Shown: one piece after another, positions 9,270-22,228 of the stretch
Layout: the number at the start of each line of letters is the position of its first letter
How positions within the stretch are numbered: the stretch's first letter is position 1
Position numbers and translations under genes: made by a program
Source: Linnemannia elongata
Lineage: Eukaryota > Mortierellomycota > Mortierellomycetes > Mortierellales > Mortierellaceae
Length of the DNA stretch: 64,000 nucleotides
Direction: 5' to 3'
Assembly (NCBI GenBank): GCA_036320915.1
Contig: JAXBDG010000010.1
Coordinates: forward strand, 2,170,001-2,234,000
The notes under the pieces: generated by a model
The model's database searches: none
What the model was told of the DNA's origin: nothing
Seen by the model: only the letters and a program-made list of their open reading frames with translations

Positions 9270-10500
9270 CTAAGAAGAAAAAGAGGGTCCGTTGCGGGCT
9301 TTGACGACGACAAAGTGCAACCACTTTGACCGATCCAACCACCAAAGACCCTTGGCAAGCGCCAAATAGGTCCACTTGACACCCGGCCCAACCATCCCTC
9401 CAAACCGACTTGTCTGGTTCTCGATATGAGTCGCCAGTCCCGAAAAGACCCTCTCCTCAATACACTCAATCTCGATATCCACAAACCCAGCATCGACAAG
9501 ATCCTGACGGTATTCGTCCATCATCTTCATGTTGACAGAGGGTACTTCCATAGCACTGAAGACCGTCTTGAACATCGACAGGCCGAATCCAGAGGTGGGC
9601 GCAGGTTTTGCGAGGATCATGTCGGCGAGGGCGAGGCGGCCGGTGTTGGGTGTAAGGACTTGGGCTGCATTCTTCAGGAACGCGGCGCGGGTGTTGTAGT
9701 GGTATGCTGAATCGATGGAGATTACATGCGAGAAGAGACGCTCGCTGGACGGAGTACTGGAGGCAAAGAGGTCGGGAGTGGAATCAAGGAATTGGGGCAG
9801 CTTGGAGGCGTCGGCGACATAGAGGTTGATGTCTGTTCCGGGGGTGGGTGTACGCTTGACCAAGTCTTGAGCTGCGTGGTGTTGGATCGGTTCAATGGTG
9901 ATGCCTGTGATCCTTGCTGGCTTGTGTACTTGCGCCAGATAGACATCCTGGTCTCCACATCCAAAGCCGACATCTATTTTACATGGTTAGCATCTGGATT
10001 AGTTAATTATCTGCGAATTAACCTTGCACACCAAAGTACATTGAGAATACAATTGCATTCGTACCGAGGATATGGCTGGAACTGGTGATATCAAGGTGAG
10101 ATGTCACCTTCTCAACAAGGGCCTTGCAAGCATCCTGGAAACGCATCGCTGGCACTTTCTCCTTATCCCAAAGACCCATATTGAACCACCAACCGGTCAC
10201 TTCCAAGTTAAGGAACGCGTGCTGCAGACCATACATGACCCTCTGATCCAATTGCTTTTTTGCCGCCTTTCCTTCTCCCTCTTTCGAAGCATGGATGATA
10301 TCGAGACCGACCTTGTCGGGGTGGCGGGAGGTGAGGCCGCAGAGTTCTTGGATAGGGCTGGCGAGGGGTGTTTCTGCGACGGTGATTCCGAGAAGGAAGC
10401 CGAGGAGGAGTGAGGGGATGGTTGTGAGGACGGAGGAGTAGACTGAGTGGAGGGAGAGGGCTACGACTACTACCGCGAACACTACTAGGCGGTTTGACAT
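9270..10500 (-). CDS. Membrane-anchored SAM-dependent methyltransferase
   Basis: Class I SAM-dependent methyltransferase of 393 residues in two exons, 10500-10023 and 9973-9270. Residues about 5-40 form one or two hydrophobic helices (LVVFAVVVVALSLHSVYSS and PSLLLGFLLGITVAE), which should anchor the enzyme in an internal membrane, probably the ER. The catalytic part follows VTGWWFNMGLWD, a pattern seen in sterol- and lipid-type methyltransferases before motif I. Motif I is VDVGFGCGDQD, a later acidic strand (INLYVADASKLP) precedes the HVISIDSAYHYN segment, and RLALADMILAKP is the post-motif strand. It is divergent from the Bet1 gene with a 456-bp shared promoter. The substrate is not evident; a lipid or small hydrophobic molecule is inferred from the anchor. 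Confidence 0.8.
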
Positions 10501-10956
10501 TGCTGTTTGGAGTTAGGAAAGAATGAAGGGGATGAAAGTGAAGTCAAGGAAGAGAAGAACGAATGAAGAAGAGTTATGAAGAATGTCGTTTTTTTAGGTG
10601 AGTCGAATGTCAAAAAGAGAAGCGGCGATAGTCGTTGTTGGCGCAAACGCGATTCGGTCGTTCGTACAAAAAGGAAAAGAAGGACAGGAACCGTTGAGTA
10701 AACTCAAAAACCCTGAGACTGATAAAGAAGCATGATCAATCGATCGGTGACCAATGCATCGCCCTTAACCTCTTGGAAACAGAAGCCAAAGGGACAAGGA
10801 CAGGGACGAAAAGGAGCCGACTTTCTTTTTTTTCTTCTTCGTCTCATCTTTTCACCACCTTCCTTCTCACGCACACTCCCACCCACACTCTTCTTGTACT
10901 TTTACTTTACCAGCCTTGTCTTGCTTTCCTCCTTTTATACCACACACTAATTAACC

Positions 10957-11578
10957 ATGTACAACACAAACTCAAGGCAGAGGTACAACAACACACTCAC
11001 AGCCAACCGAGATGAACGAACATCAGCTGTCAACAAGGAATGAACTGACACGTCATCTCTCTGTACTTACATGCAATAGGCAGCCAAACAGCAACTACAG
11101 CAACAATACTTGGCAGAGGAATCAGCTCCTCAATAACGAAACCCCATCCTCATCAGGCAGAAGCACTCCCTATGACCCCTCTCGCATGACCGACAGAGAC
11201 TTGCTCTCGCTCGAGAGCCAGAACGACGAAGAGCTCTCCGGTCTTCACTCCAAGGTTGCAATGCTCAAGAAGGTACAGCCAGGTCGGATGTATTATCCAA
11301 AAAAGAGAAAACAAGGCTGCTTATTGAACAACATCTAATAATTACCTTTACTTCCAATATGACAGATTACGATGGATATTGGACATGAAGTGCGAGAGTC
11401 AACAGTGTTCTTGGGCGATTTGGATCAAGACTTTGGACGGACAGGAGGATTGCTCAACACCACCTACACCCGCCTCAAAGTAATGGCCTCCACCCAGAAC
11501 GGACGCTACATGTGCTACATGGTCTCTTTCTGCGTTTTTGTCTTCTTCTTTGCCTACTTTTTCATTTACCGGCGATAA
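10957..11578 (+). CDS. bet1: Bet1-family ER-Golgi SNARE
   Basis: Qc-SNARE of the Bet1 family, acting in ER-to-Golgi vesicle fusion with Sed5, Bos1 and Sec22 homologues. Three exons, 10957-10982 (26 nt), 11080-11272 and 11366-11578, give 143 residues. The tiny first exon encodes MYNTNSRQR and is needed because the second exon's frame has no good upstream ATG. The SNARE helix runs from LESQNDEELSGLHSKVAMLK through IGHEVRESTVFLGDLDQDFG, a good Bet1 match. A single C-terminal membrane helix (YMVSFCVFVFFFAYFFIY) leaves two lumenal arginines, as in tail-anchored SNAREs. The N-terminal ~50 residues are Asn/Gln/Ser-rich and disordered. Confidence 0.9.
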
Positions 11579-12391
11579 ACTCGACCCATCGGTGGGCAAT
11601 AGCGCCACAGCCTTGCGTGCGAAGGACGGCAACTTCCATTATAGATACGGTAGTTGCCACGATGATTCGCAGCTGCTTTGCTACCTTCGTTTTTGAAGGA
11701 CTTGGAGCAAAAGGAAGCACGGTTAGGATCTACCATGGAGGTATGCGAGGAACGAACTACAGATGGATCTCTGAAAGAATTGAAGGCACCGCGCTGGCAT
11801 TGTGACGGACAAGGAGTCAAGAGCATCGCACGATCAGTGGTGTCTCGGTTGATCGAGGTCTATTTCTTCAACGTGGCACCTTCACCTTCCTTAGCCACTC
11901 GTTCGTTCTCTTCTCTCCCTGCAGTTCTTTTCTTTCGCATTTTGATTCATGCTAGATGCAGCCCCTCTCTCCCTCCTCCTCCTTCTTCACAGACACAACA
12001 ACAGAAAGCAAACCCAGCACAACTGTCCTTTTTCCTTTTCGCCCGTCCCTTCTGGCCCTCTCCCTTTTCATCTCCATTTCTTCTTCCCATTCTTCTATAG
12101 TTCCATTAATAGCGTCTTCCCACAATACAGCCCAAATACCATGTACCACTTTTCTATGCTCTTTTTGGTTCTATCTCTGGCGGCGGGTCCGTGGCACACC
12201 GTGAGAGAAGAAAGATCAAGCCAATCATTGTCCGAGATGTGTCTTTCTCAAAAATGAACATTAATCTCGGGAAAGTCGACCATTGAGATTGGAGTGTCTG
12301 TTTCAATCGAGCAAAAGGTTATTAACGATACAGTACAAAGTAAAGCAGGGTCTAGATAAATAGAAAAGTGATGTGGGACAAAGACGCTTGT
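11579..12391. other. Intergenic region between convergent genes
   Basis: About 810 bp between the ends of bet1 and the Ecm33-like gene, containing both 3' UTRs. A pyrimidine-rich stretch lies at 11885-12110. Open frames here are low complexity and show no family pattern. Confidence 0.5.
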
Positions 12392-13704
12392 CTAGAAGGC
12401 GTATGAGGCGAGGCCGCTGAGGAGAGCAACAACAGCCCAAACAGCTCCCTGAGTAGTCGTCGTCTTGAACCCATTCGCCGAGTTGAGAAGGGCATCATCA
12501 TCGCCGCCATTCGAGTTTGTGGGCTTTGCTGACTTGACTTGTGCCTGACAGATTGTCTTGCCACGAGCACTGGCTTTGACTTTACTCAATGTCGAACAAT
12601 CAAAGTCCTTGCTACTCGACAGGATCGACATCCCGCCCTGGACTGACGAGACCTCCGGGAACGAGACGTTTGAAAAATCACCACGCATGTTCAAGACACC
12701 CGAGATGTCCTTGAGTTTCCCGAACCCGTTGACGGAGGTGAGGAGGGTGTTGTTGGCGATCAGGAGAGCGCCGCCGATGGAGGTCAGTTCTGAGAAGGAG
12801 ATATTGTTGAGGTTGTTGTTTGATACGATGCTAAGGGTTTGGCCGACAGTCTTGAGGTGCGGTGCTTGGATCAGTTTGAGGTTTGTCTCGTCAAAGGATA
12901 AACTGGAGCTGACACTGGTCAAGGAGGGGAGTTGGAGGTCGGTGAGGTGGCGGAGGGTGCAGTTCGAGACAGTGGTCAGGTTCGAGAGGTGCAAACTGGC
13001 GCCCTCGCCTTTCCCCTCCAACAACCCGTTGGCAGCGACGACCAACCTGCCCGAGATGGTGTTCAATCCGGGGATATCAATCGCCTTCAAGAACTTGTTG
13101 TTACTAATCCCAATATCCGTCGCCTTCTGGAACGAGGTCCAAGGCACAATACCCGAGTTATCCAGTCCCGTATCTTCGGCCTTGAAAGAGTTAATGCTCT
13201 GCACATTGGCAAGAGACAGCTGTCGAAGACTGGGGGCGGTGACGATTTCGAGGGCATTGAGGGTCTTGAGTTGAGGGACATTGATGGCAGAGAGGAGGGT
13301 GTTGTTGTAGAGGGTGATAGATCCTGTGCTGCTCTGGAGGTTGTCAAGGGATAAGGTTGTGAGGTGGGGATTAGAGGCGATTTTGATAGTGCCAGTGAGG
13401 GATTGGAGGGCTGGGAGGGCGATGGAGTTGATGGCGGAGAGACCCAAAACGGTGAGGGAGCCGCTGAATGTAGAGCATGCTGCCAATGTAGCGATGTCTG
13501 CCTCTGACGATGCGGTGACTTGTTTCCCACACGCCTCTAGTTATTGGAGAGGAGGAGAGTAAAGTCTGAGCGTTAGTATATGTCCATGGGAAGCAAATGA
13601 TTTTTTTAAAAAGAATTGAAGGGAATAAAGGACTTGCCTTGCTGGGCGGTGACGGCGAGGGCTGTGGAAATCAGAAGAAGGACGGTGGACGCGATGCGAG
13701 TCAT
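12392..13704 (-). CDS. Ecm33/Sps2-like GPI-anchored cell-wall protein
   Basis: Cell-surface leucine-rich protein of the fungal Ecm33/Sps2 family, required in yeasts for wall integrity and mannoprotein organisation. Two exons, 13704-13638 and 13536-12392, give 403 residues. The intron uses a GC donor (AAG|GCAAGT) and a CTAG acceptor; no GT donor nearby preserves the frame. There is a signal peptide (about 1-21, STVLLLISTALAVTAQQ). Receptor-L-like repeats follow (for example LTVLGLSAINSIALPALQSL and LRQLSLANVQSI) with many N-glycosylation sites. After DFDCSTLSKV...GKTICQA comes a Ser/Asn-rich linker and a C-terminal hydrophobic tail (VWAVVALLSGLASYAF) of GPI-signal type, with NS/NG/NSAN candidates for the omega site. 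Family confidence is high; GPI attachment is predicted from the tail. Confidence 0.9.
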
Positions 13705-14915
13705 TTGGAAGTGTTGTGGCTTGTTAGAGGAGTTATAGTTATAAAAGTCGTTGGCAGTTGAGCGTGTTTTTCAGTTGTGGGCGGATTAGATGCAAGAACG
13801 ACGCGAGCTGGTGTTTGTTGAATTGTGCCGTGAATGGGAGAAAGAAGAAGAGCGAACACATCCTTTTATACATGTGTGAAAAATTGAGATTGCAAGGTGC
13901 AAGATAATATATCTCAGTTTGCCACCACCGGTATCAGGCACTGGCGTAGCACCAATACCGGGATGAGCATTAAAGAGGATGTGGCATGTAGAATGTGAAT
14001 GAGACGCAGACATGATGTATCTCACGACCTGCCAGGATATAGGTCTTCAGAACTGGGGCGAATGAGAAATCAATTCCCCATCCAAGATCCGATCCTCAGC
14101 TAGGAAAATTATTTCGCGTTCCCAACAAAGGGTTCGTTTATTTCTGCATGTGGATACTAGAATCAGAGAGGAAAGAGGATCTTGCCTAGTGCCATGATCC
14201 GTTCTGGTTCCTGGTTCCTGTCTTGACCAAGGCTCCCTCGTCAGTGTCATCAACATACTGCAAGACTCCTCCTCCAACAACAAACAATGTCAGCTTCCCT
14301 TTTTTCCTCTGTCCCTGCAACTGTATCTTGCAACTTTCTTTCTTGGTCTAGCCAATCAAGATGCGTAGATTTACGCGTTGCTGCTTTCCATGGTTACCAT
14401 AGTAGGGTTAACCCTTGACGCGTCGTTGGTTAGTTGGTTGCTTGGTTACTTAGTGTAGAAAAAGGCGTTGGGGCATACCCTGATGTACATTATATGATAC
14501 TACGAAACGAATGCTGGTGCTTTCTTTGGTTTTGGTGTTGTAGATTTTAAAAAAAGCAAGGATGAGTGGTCGTTTTGACCTTGTTTTTACTTTCTGGGAA
14601 GGTGGTCGCTTTTTTTAAAAAAAATTCTACTTTTATAGGGAATCGATCGACCTGCCAACAAAGGCAGACTAAGCAGGTTCTGGTCATGTCTGATGGAGGG
14701 AGGGGGGGGGGGGGGCTATTGACACCATCATCAACACGAGAGCTTCCCAGGGTGTCCTAACAACCCTATATTTCTCTCTTCATGATCTATATTTCTTTGA
14801 GGAAGAAAGCTCCATTCCTGTGCTCCTTACACAAAATGCAAAACGCGACAAAGATCTGCTTTATTTCCACAAGCTAAATGCTGCCCACTCCTCTTTGAAA
14901 CTCTACGTAGAAAAG
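13705..14915. other. Intergenic region upstream of the Ecm33-like gene
   Basis: About 1.2 kb without a supported gene. It contains two ACGCGT (MluI cell-cycle-box-like) motifs at 14373 and 14418, a 12-bp AGGGTTAACCCT palindrome at 14404-14415, and a 14-base G run at 14702-14715. Short open frames show no family features. Confidence 0.55.
14702..14715. repeat. G14 homopolymer
   Basis: Run of 14 G preceded by an AGGGAGG-like purine stretch, in the intergenic region. Its length is likely variable and prone to sequencing error. Confidence 0.85.
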
Positions 14916-17567
14916 TTAACTAGCAGCACTTTGTCGTCGCGCGTGGCGATGTCCTCGGTCTGGATCAATTACGCCCGCCATTTCCTTGTAATGATGAAGG
15001 TAAATAGACAGAAAAAAATAGCCCGTTAGAAAACCACACCTCAAACAAATAAAAACACAAATTTAGAACCAATGACTGAACGTATGCGTCAACTTACCAA
15101 AAGATCGCGATCAATATCTTGTTCGCCGTCCTTGCTGCGGAGGTGAACAGTCGCGCGACGGTTGGCCTCGCGCTGCTCAAAATCCCAATCCTTTTGCTGT
15201 CGCGCCTTGGCCTCGGGTCCACCCAATCCCCAAACCTCGCACTCGACAATCTCAAAATCGACCTCGAATCCAGACTGTCGAGCGCCACCTGCACTCATGT
15301 ACACATTGCCACCTGCAAAATCCTGCCTGTAGTTGCCGTACCGCAAGTTGTCGTCCATGTAGAGCATGCAGCTTTCGGATTCCTGCCCACCGAAACCGAC
15401 GCCTGCGTTTTTGAGAAAGTGGACGTAGTGCCGGTTATTGAGTCCTGATGATGCTCCACTGCCCATTGTTGGACTAGTACGCGTTGTGCGACCACCCGGC
15501 ATTGACGGCGCTGTAGGGAGTGCACCCGCTGTAGACGATCCTGTGCTTGTTGACTTCTTCGCAGGAAAGACCTCAAAACACGGTGAGAGTTCAAAAAGAG
15601 CAAACGAGTCGTTGCCCCAACCTGACTTGGATACCTTCCAGGTTTCGGTCACGTAGGCGCCCAAGATCATCCTCTCCTTTTGAGCCTTTCTGGGCGTGAC
15701 CTTGGTCGGGCTCGTCTCGGTGTCGTTCCCTTGAGCGTTTGGTGCTGCCTCAGCTGAAAGTTCATCCACGATGGTGTTGAGAATGCTTCCTGCAGAGTGT
15801 GGTGTGGTAGGGGAGCGACCCGCCTGTTTGTCGAATGAAGACTTGCGACCGCTCGACTCCCATAGCGAGCTGTAAGGGGGAGAGTTGCTGCTGATAGAAT
15901 TGCGCTGTCGGGAGGAAGAGGTTCCAAAGGAGATGGACTGTCGCCTGCCCATTGTTGGGGTGGCCGTTGTCTGTCGCTCGACTAGTAAGAGAAGGAGCGT
16001 CGGAGCTGGGTACTTGCAGACGTGCACCTCAAACTGGTTCATGCTGAATCCATTTATGCTTCCATTGTACAGACACGTTAGGGTGGGCGACGCTGACTTG
16101 AAGGGTACGAACCACGAGACAAGGGCAATGTTTTCTGGAGTGAGGATATCGGATGTGGTGTTGAGGGTGGGGATCGGGGAGACTCCTGGCAGAACTAGTT
16201 TTCCGACTGTTGTGGCGGCGGGTGTTACTGTACGGTTGAGGGTGTTGCCGATCAAGAAGATACTGTAAAAGTATGGCGACAGGACATCAAAGAGTTGGGG
16301 CGCGTTGCGGGTAGTGAACTTTGAGAACATGGTAAAGTCGATTGTCTCTGTTCTAATGTCGATGGGCTCGTGGACGTGGGTTGAAGGGCGACTGTATTGA
16401 ATAATTTGTTCCACAATTTGAGCAGCTCGCTGTCGATTGGATCGCTTAGTCGCTTCTGTATGGGGTGCAATCTTTCCGGACGGATCTTGGAGAAGCCGTT
16501 GGATGAGCCAGAAGAGTCCGACCAGGACTTCCACCAGATCGGTCGCCTTGACTGGTGGTCCCTGTTCGATGCTAAAATCCTCGTCTGGGTTCCATTCAAA
16601 GTTGGATTGAAGCGTCAAGTCCTTGAGAGAATCCTCCATAGTCTTTGATGTTTGTAGCGATCCCTGTCCCTCTCGCGGTAGTGTGTTTTCTGTATCGGTG
16701 TTGTGGATATGGTGAGTATCGGCAGCAAGCTCTGAAGGCTGATGATCGTTAGGGCCCACCTCAGCGAACGATTCAAAGATGGCCTTGAGCGGGTTAATAT
16801 CGTGGAGGATGTTTTGGTCGACCTTATTACAGTAGAGGGCTAATGGTTTGATAAAGTCACGGAGAACGAGGTTGTGTGGTGTTTCACGCGAGGGGAACGA
16901 GTCTGGGCGGTCGGGATAGACGGCGAGGTTGTGGAATGAGCGAAAGAAAAGACGACCTGCACCGCAATGGTCTTCTGGGAACCCTAGATATTCCTGGGGA
17001 AGGATGGGAAGCATGGAGAAGAGAAGAGGGAAAAGAAAATACCGTGAGACAAATACAGAATTAGCAAAGTTATTAATGCACTAAGGTCTGTTTAACATAT
17101 GGGGAAGAGGTAGTGAAAATGTTTGGCGCATATATAAAATAAAGCCAAACCCATAATCATGCGCAACAAGCAACAAACAACGGAAAGTCGACAGTAATCG
17201 GTTGTCCGTTTTCAATTGACTGATACGCCACAACGAAGCAAGCACTCACCACAAACGTTGCCTCTGTGATACCAGCCACTTTCCGACTTTTCTGATGCTG
17301 CTGCTGCGACTCTGAGGAACTGGTGTCGGACGACTGGTTGACCCTATCAAGCTCTTTCTGTTTGTCCTCCTTGTCTTGTGTAGCTTTGAGCTGGACAAGG
17401 AGCTGACGAAGGGATAGCATTTCAATCTCGGAGAATTTGGCGGCCATGTCCCGTTGTAGCTTGTTGCTGACCCATGACAGGTGAAGAGGCTCGACAGAGG
17501 AACGACTGTTGTTTGTGTCTGGCTGTGTCGGGGCATCCTGGCCGAGGAGCGACTGTACTGCGCCCAT
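14916..17567 (-). CDS. TLDc-domain protein, MEAK7/RTC5-like
   Basis: TLDc protein resembling animal MEAK7/EAK-7 and yeast Rtc5. Relatives bind the V-ATPase or act at the lysosome/vacuole in TOR signalling. Three exons, 17567-17250, 16993-15098 and 14984-14916, give 760 residues. The protein starts MGAVQSLLGQ, so Gly2 is a plausible N-myristoylation site, as in MEAK7. The middle is mainly helical with an acidic low-complexity insert. The TLDc domain (about residues 380-735) is split by a Ser-rich insert. It carries the pattern GWGNDSFALFELSPCFEVFP, HYVHFLKNAGVGFGG, CMLYMDDNLRYG, then FEIVECEVWGLGG. The last exon (22 residues) is supported by an exact GTAAGT donor and an in-phase CAAG acceptor. 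Divergent from the Kelch gene. Confidence 0.85.
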
Positions 17568-18254
17568 CCTGAACGCTCTTTTTTGTATGTTTGGTGAAAG
17601 AGTGTGCTGGGAGTGAATAAGAAAAGAAAGAGTGGTTGAACTCTTTTTTAGTATTGTTTTCGTGTCTCTGGTTGTGGAGGGGTGATGGAGTCGTTTTGTT
17701 CAAAGGAGCGAGGCGACAAAGCGAGAATGAGGAAGAGTGGAAAGCGATTGTTGGGTGAATATGTGTAAGTATATATGTATGTATGTATGCTGTGTGGGCG
17801 TGGGTGTATGTATGTGTATGTGGGGTGAGTGAAAGGAAGAAGGAAAGAGTGCGTTTTTCCGGTGGTTGTCAGTGTGAGAGAATATGTCATCAGGCAGTGG
17901 ACAATGACCCAAAGGTGTTGTTCGAGATAGGAAGGGTGTCTTCATTTTACTTTACAGAGGGATGTGAACCTGTCAACTCAAATCTAACGTTTCTTCTTTG
18001 CTTTCCTCTTCAGCCCCCATCTCTCTGTCTCTCTCTCCCTTCTTGCCTTCTCTCTTTTCTTCCTTCCTCAGCCATCTCCACCACCCATCCCTCCCAACCA
18101 CACTCTTCTTTCCCCTTTCCTTGCGGATCATCCTCTCTCTCCCTCTCCCTCTCTCCCTCTCTCCCTCTCTCCTCTCTCTCCTCTCTCTCTTTTCTCTCAC
18201 CCATTCAGATCCCATAACTTTGACCAAACTCAAATACATAAATACATCTCACAC
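17568..18254. other. Shared promoter of divergent TLDc and Kelch genes
   Basis: About 690 bp between start codons. The Kelch-proximal part (18000-18200) is almost pure pyrimidine with CT and CTCTCC repeats. The TLDc-proximal part has TATG repeats near 17775-17820. No gene is seen. Confidence 0.55.
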
Positions 18255-19554
18255 ATGGCCACTCACAGCCAGTCCCACACAAACACTCGACATAGAAGGC
18301 CGCACCTTCTTACTCTTCTCTTACTCCTTTCAACAACCAACCACTACAACTACTACGCCCACGCTCAGACCAGCTCAGGCCCCAAGCCGGTCTCCGGGCC
18401 TGCCTTTGCCAGGACGTCCACCCGTCTCTACATCCTCGGTGGCAACCCTGTCAACGGCAACAACGGACCCCCTCTCTCCCAATTTTACTCCCTCGACCTC
18501 ACCGTCCCCTGGAACAACACCGCCCCAGCCTGGACTGAACTCGCCGCTGGTCCATCCCAGGCCGTCTTCCCCGCCACTTTCTCTCAAGACCAAACCAAAA
18601 TGATCGTCTTCCACCTCAGAACTGCCCCAAACGCTGCTTACTACGATATCAATACCAATGTCTGGACGAACTCCAGTGTTGTTCTTCCAGGAAGCGACTT
18701 TCAAGGAGTCGGTGCTGTCACCGACCCCAACACAGGTCTTGTTTACATGACTGCCGGCTACACAAGTCGGTCGCGCGATTCGCTGGACATTTACAACTTT
18801 GTCACAGACTCTGCCAGCAAGGCAAACATGCCTGGTTCCGACAAAGTTCTTCTAGCTAGGGCTTACTATGGCAACGTATGGTCCAAATACAGGAAAAGCA
18901 TTCTGTACTTTGGCGGATACAACGCCCAAGTTCAACCTATTGTCGGCGGCAATGTTGTCACCGAGCTGGTCACTGCAACCCAGACCTGGAGCACTCTGGT
19001 AATTGGTTGTCTTCCTTTGCGTTTTGTTATTAGTTTTACCGTTCCGTTTTAACGGATGAATAGGAGAGAAGAGGAAGAGGAGATAGTCAGGCTGCGGATC
19101 TTGACGATTTTGCATAGAAAAATGATAAAAGGGGAGAGAACGAGGAGAAAAGAGTGAAAGGGAGACAGATAGAGGGCAACAGACAAGGGACAGGGGTAAA
19201 AAAGGGAGGGAAATGATATGAATGAATGAATGAAAAGTATGGTTCAAATATTCATCAATACTGACGAGAGATATGAATGATTAAGTATGGGTTAATCGCT
19301 CAACAGTCAATAATCAACAACAATGAAGTGGAGGAATGAGACGGGGGTGCAAATAACGACTATGAAGAAGAAAAAATAAAGGGAACCGGTCAAGTCAACG
19401 ATACATGAATTAAGCATGGCTCAACTTACCTTTCAAGAAGTACAAGGCAAGGAATGACGCAGAAAAAAAAATTGCAGGGAACTGAATAAGCAAGTCTGGG
19501 CCTGACACTCTGTAAGAGAAGAAAAGAGGAGAAGAGAAAAAGAACAAGAGAAAG

Positions 19555-19594
<40 letters not shown>

Positions 19595-20859
19595 AGAAGC
19601 ATGGATCAATTCAGCGCTACGCCGTTGGTAGAAGGAAAGAGACAAGAACGTAAAACAGAGAAGGATCGTGGACTGACCCTGGCTGTACCGTTCTTGACGT
19701 ATTTATTTTTATCCAGACCACCTCGGGCCCTGCACCTCCCATGAGAGCCGACCATTGCGTGACAACCAGTAAGTCGCCTTATGAGCACACTTCTTCTTTC
19801 GTCTTTCATCTCTTCATGGCCCATGAAACAGTCTTCTTATGACGCTAAAGGGTGCTATCCTTGAACTATTTAGACGAGGACGGTACTATGATGGTCGTCT
19901 TTGGCGGAAGACCCACGGACCCAGGACCAAACGGACAAAAAGTTCCATACCTCGGCGACGTCTACATCCTCAACACCATCTCCCTCACCTGGACTCAGGG
20001 CAACCCAGGAGAACCCAGGATATATGCCGCATGTACCATCTCCAACAGCCAATTGATCGTCTGGGGTGGAACCGACAGCAACGATCTTGTTGCTCCAGCA
20101 CAAGCGCTCATTTACAACCTCACCAGCGCAAGCTGGATCTCGAACTTCACTCCAAAGACGAACACAGGGACTGACGACTCGCATGTCAATGCTGGAGCAA
20201 TTGCTGGAGGCGTTGTCGCTGGTGTTGCGGTGATCTGCGCCTGTGTTCTCTTTTACGTCTTTCGACGACGACGCCATGCAAGAACCCTTGTCCGGACCAC
20301 CAGCGACAACGACGACTCGAAGGACAATCAACCTGAACCTGCCGCTTCATCAAAAACGCGCGAGGACGATGAGCTTCAGAGATTGCGAGTTCAACTGCAA
20401 AACCAGCAAGAGCAACTGGATCTTCAGCGACGACTCTTGGTTCTGCAGCAACAGCAACAACATCTTCAGGCACCATTGCAACAGTCGCACGTGTCGATTC
20501 CATTGCAGCAACCACAAGTGTACCACGACCCGAGCTCAGGATACCAACAGTCCGTCTATTATTCTCTCGCACCGATGACTTCTCAGACTTATTCGAGGCA
20601 GAGCGATCTCAACCAGGGTTATGCTGATTCGACTACTGGATTGGATCCACAGGCTTTGGTCAACCATTTGACACCCATACCCATGCCTCCCATCGGCTTG
20701 ACATCATCATCCACTCCTGCTGTTGTTGTCGCCACTAAGCCAACTGTTACAGCAGTTCCCGCCTCGAAACCAAAACTTGCTCCATCAGGGATGCGGCATG
20801 ATAGCAACTACTGGGAGGAGCGGCCACCTGGCAATCCTCATGCCATCATTACACCCTAG
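18255..20859 (+). CDS. Kelch-repeat single-pass membrane protein
   Basis: Extracellular beta-propeller protein of 593 residues in three exons, 18255-18998, 19717-19768 (52 nt) and 19874-20859. It has an N-terminal signal sequence (about 16-38, LLTLLLLLSTTNHYNYYAHA). Kelch-type repeats follow, with motifs such as TSTRLYILGG, NTGLVYMTAG, RKSILYFGG, MMVVFGGRP, VYILNTISLTW and LIVWGG. One membrane helix (about 372-395, AGAIAGGVVAGVAVICACVL) is followed by RRRR and a cytosolic tail rich in Gln, including QLQNQQEQLDLQRRLLVLQQ as a likely coiled coil. This architecture is common in Mortierella-group fungi (Kelch ectodomain plus TM); the function is unknown. Intron 1 is 718 bp with an internal (GA)n tract, far longer than its neighbours. 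Reading through it would end the protein at 19052 without the membrane helix. Confidence 0.8.
19558..19591. repeat. (GA)n microsatellite inside Kelch intron 1
   Basis: About 17 GA dinucleotides in the long first intron of the Kelch gene, 125 bp before its acceptor, on the sense strand. Confidence 0.9.

Positions 20860-22228
<1,369 letters not shown>

Noticed and set aside
12558..13274. 238-residue plus-strand frame opposite the Ecm33-like gene
   Set aside because: Antisense shadow; the minus strand has the signal peptide, repeats and tail of a known family.
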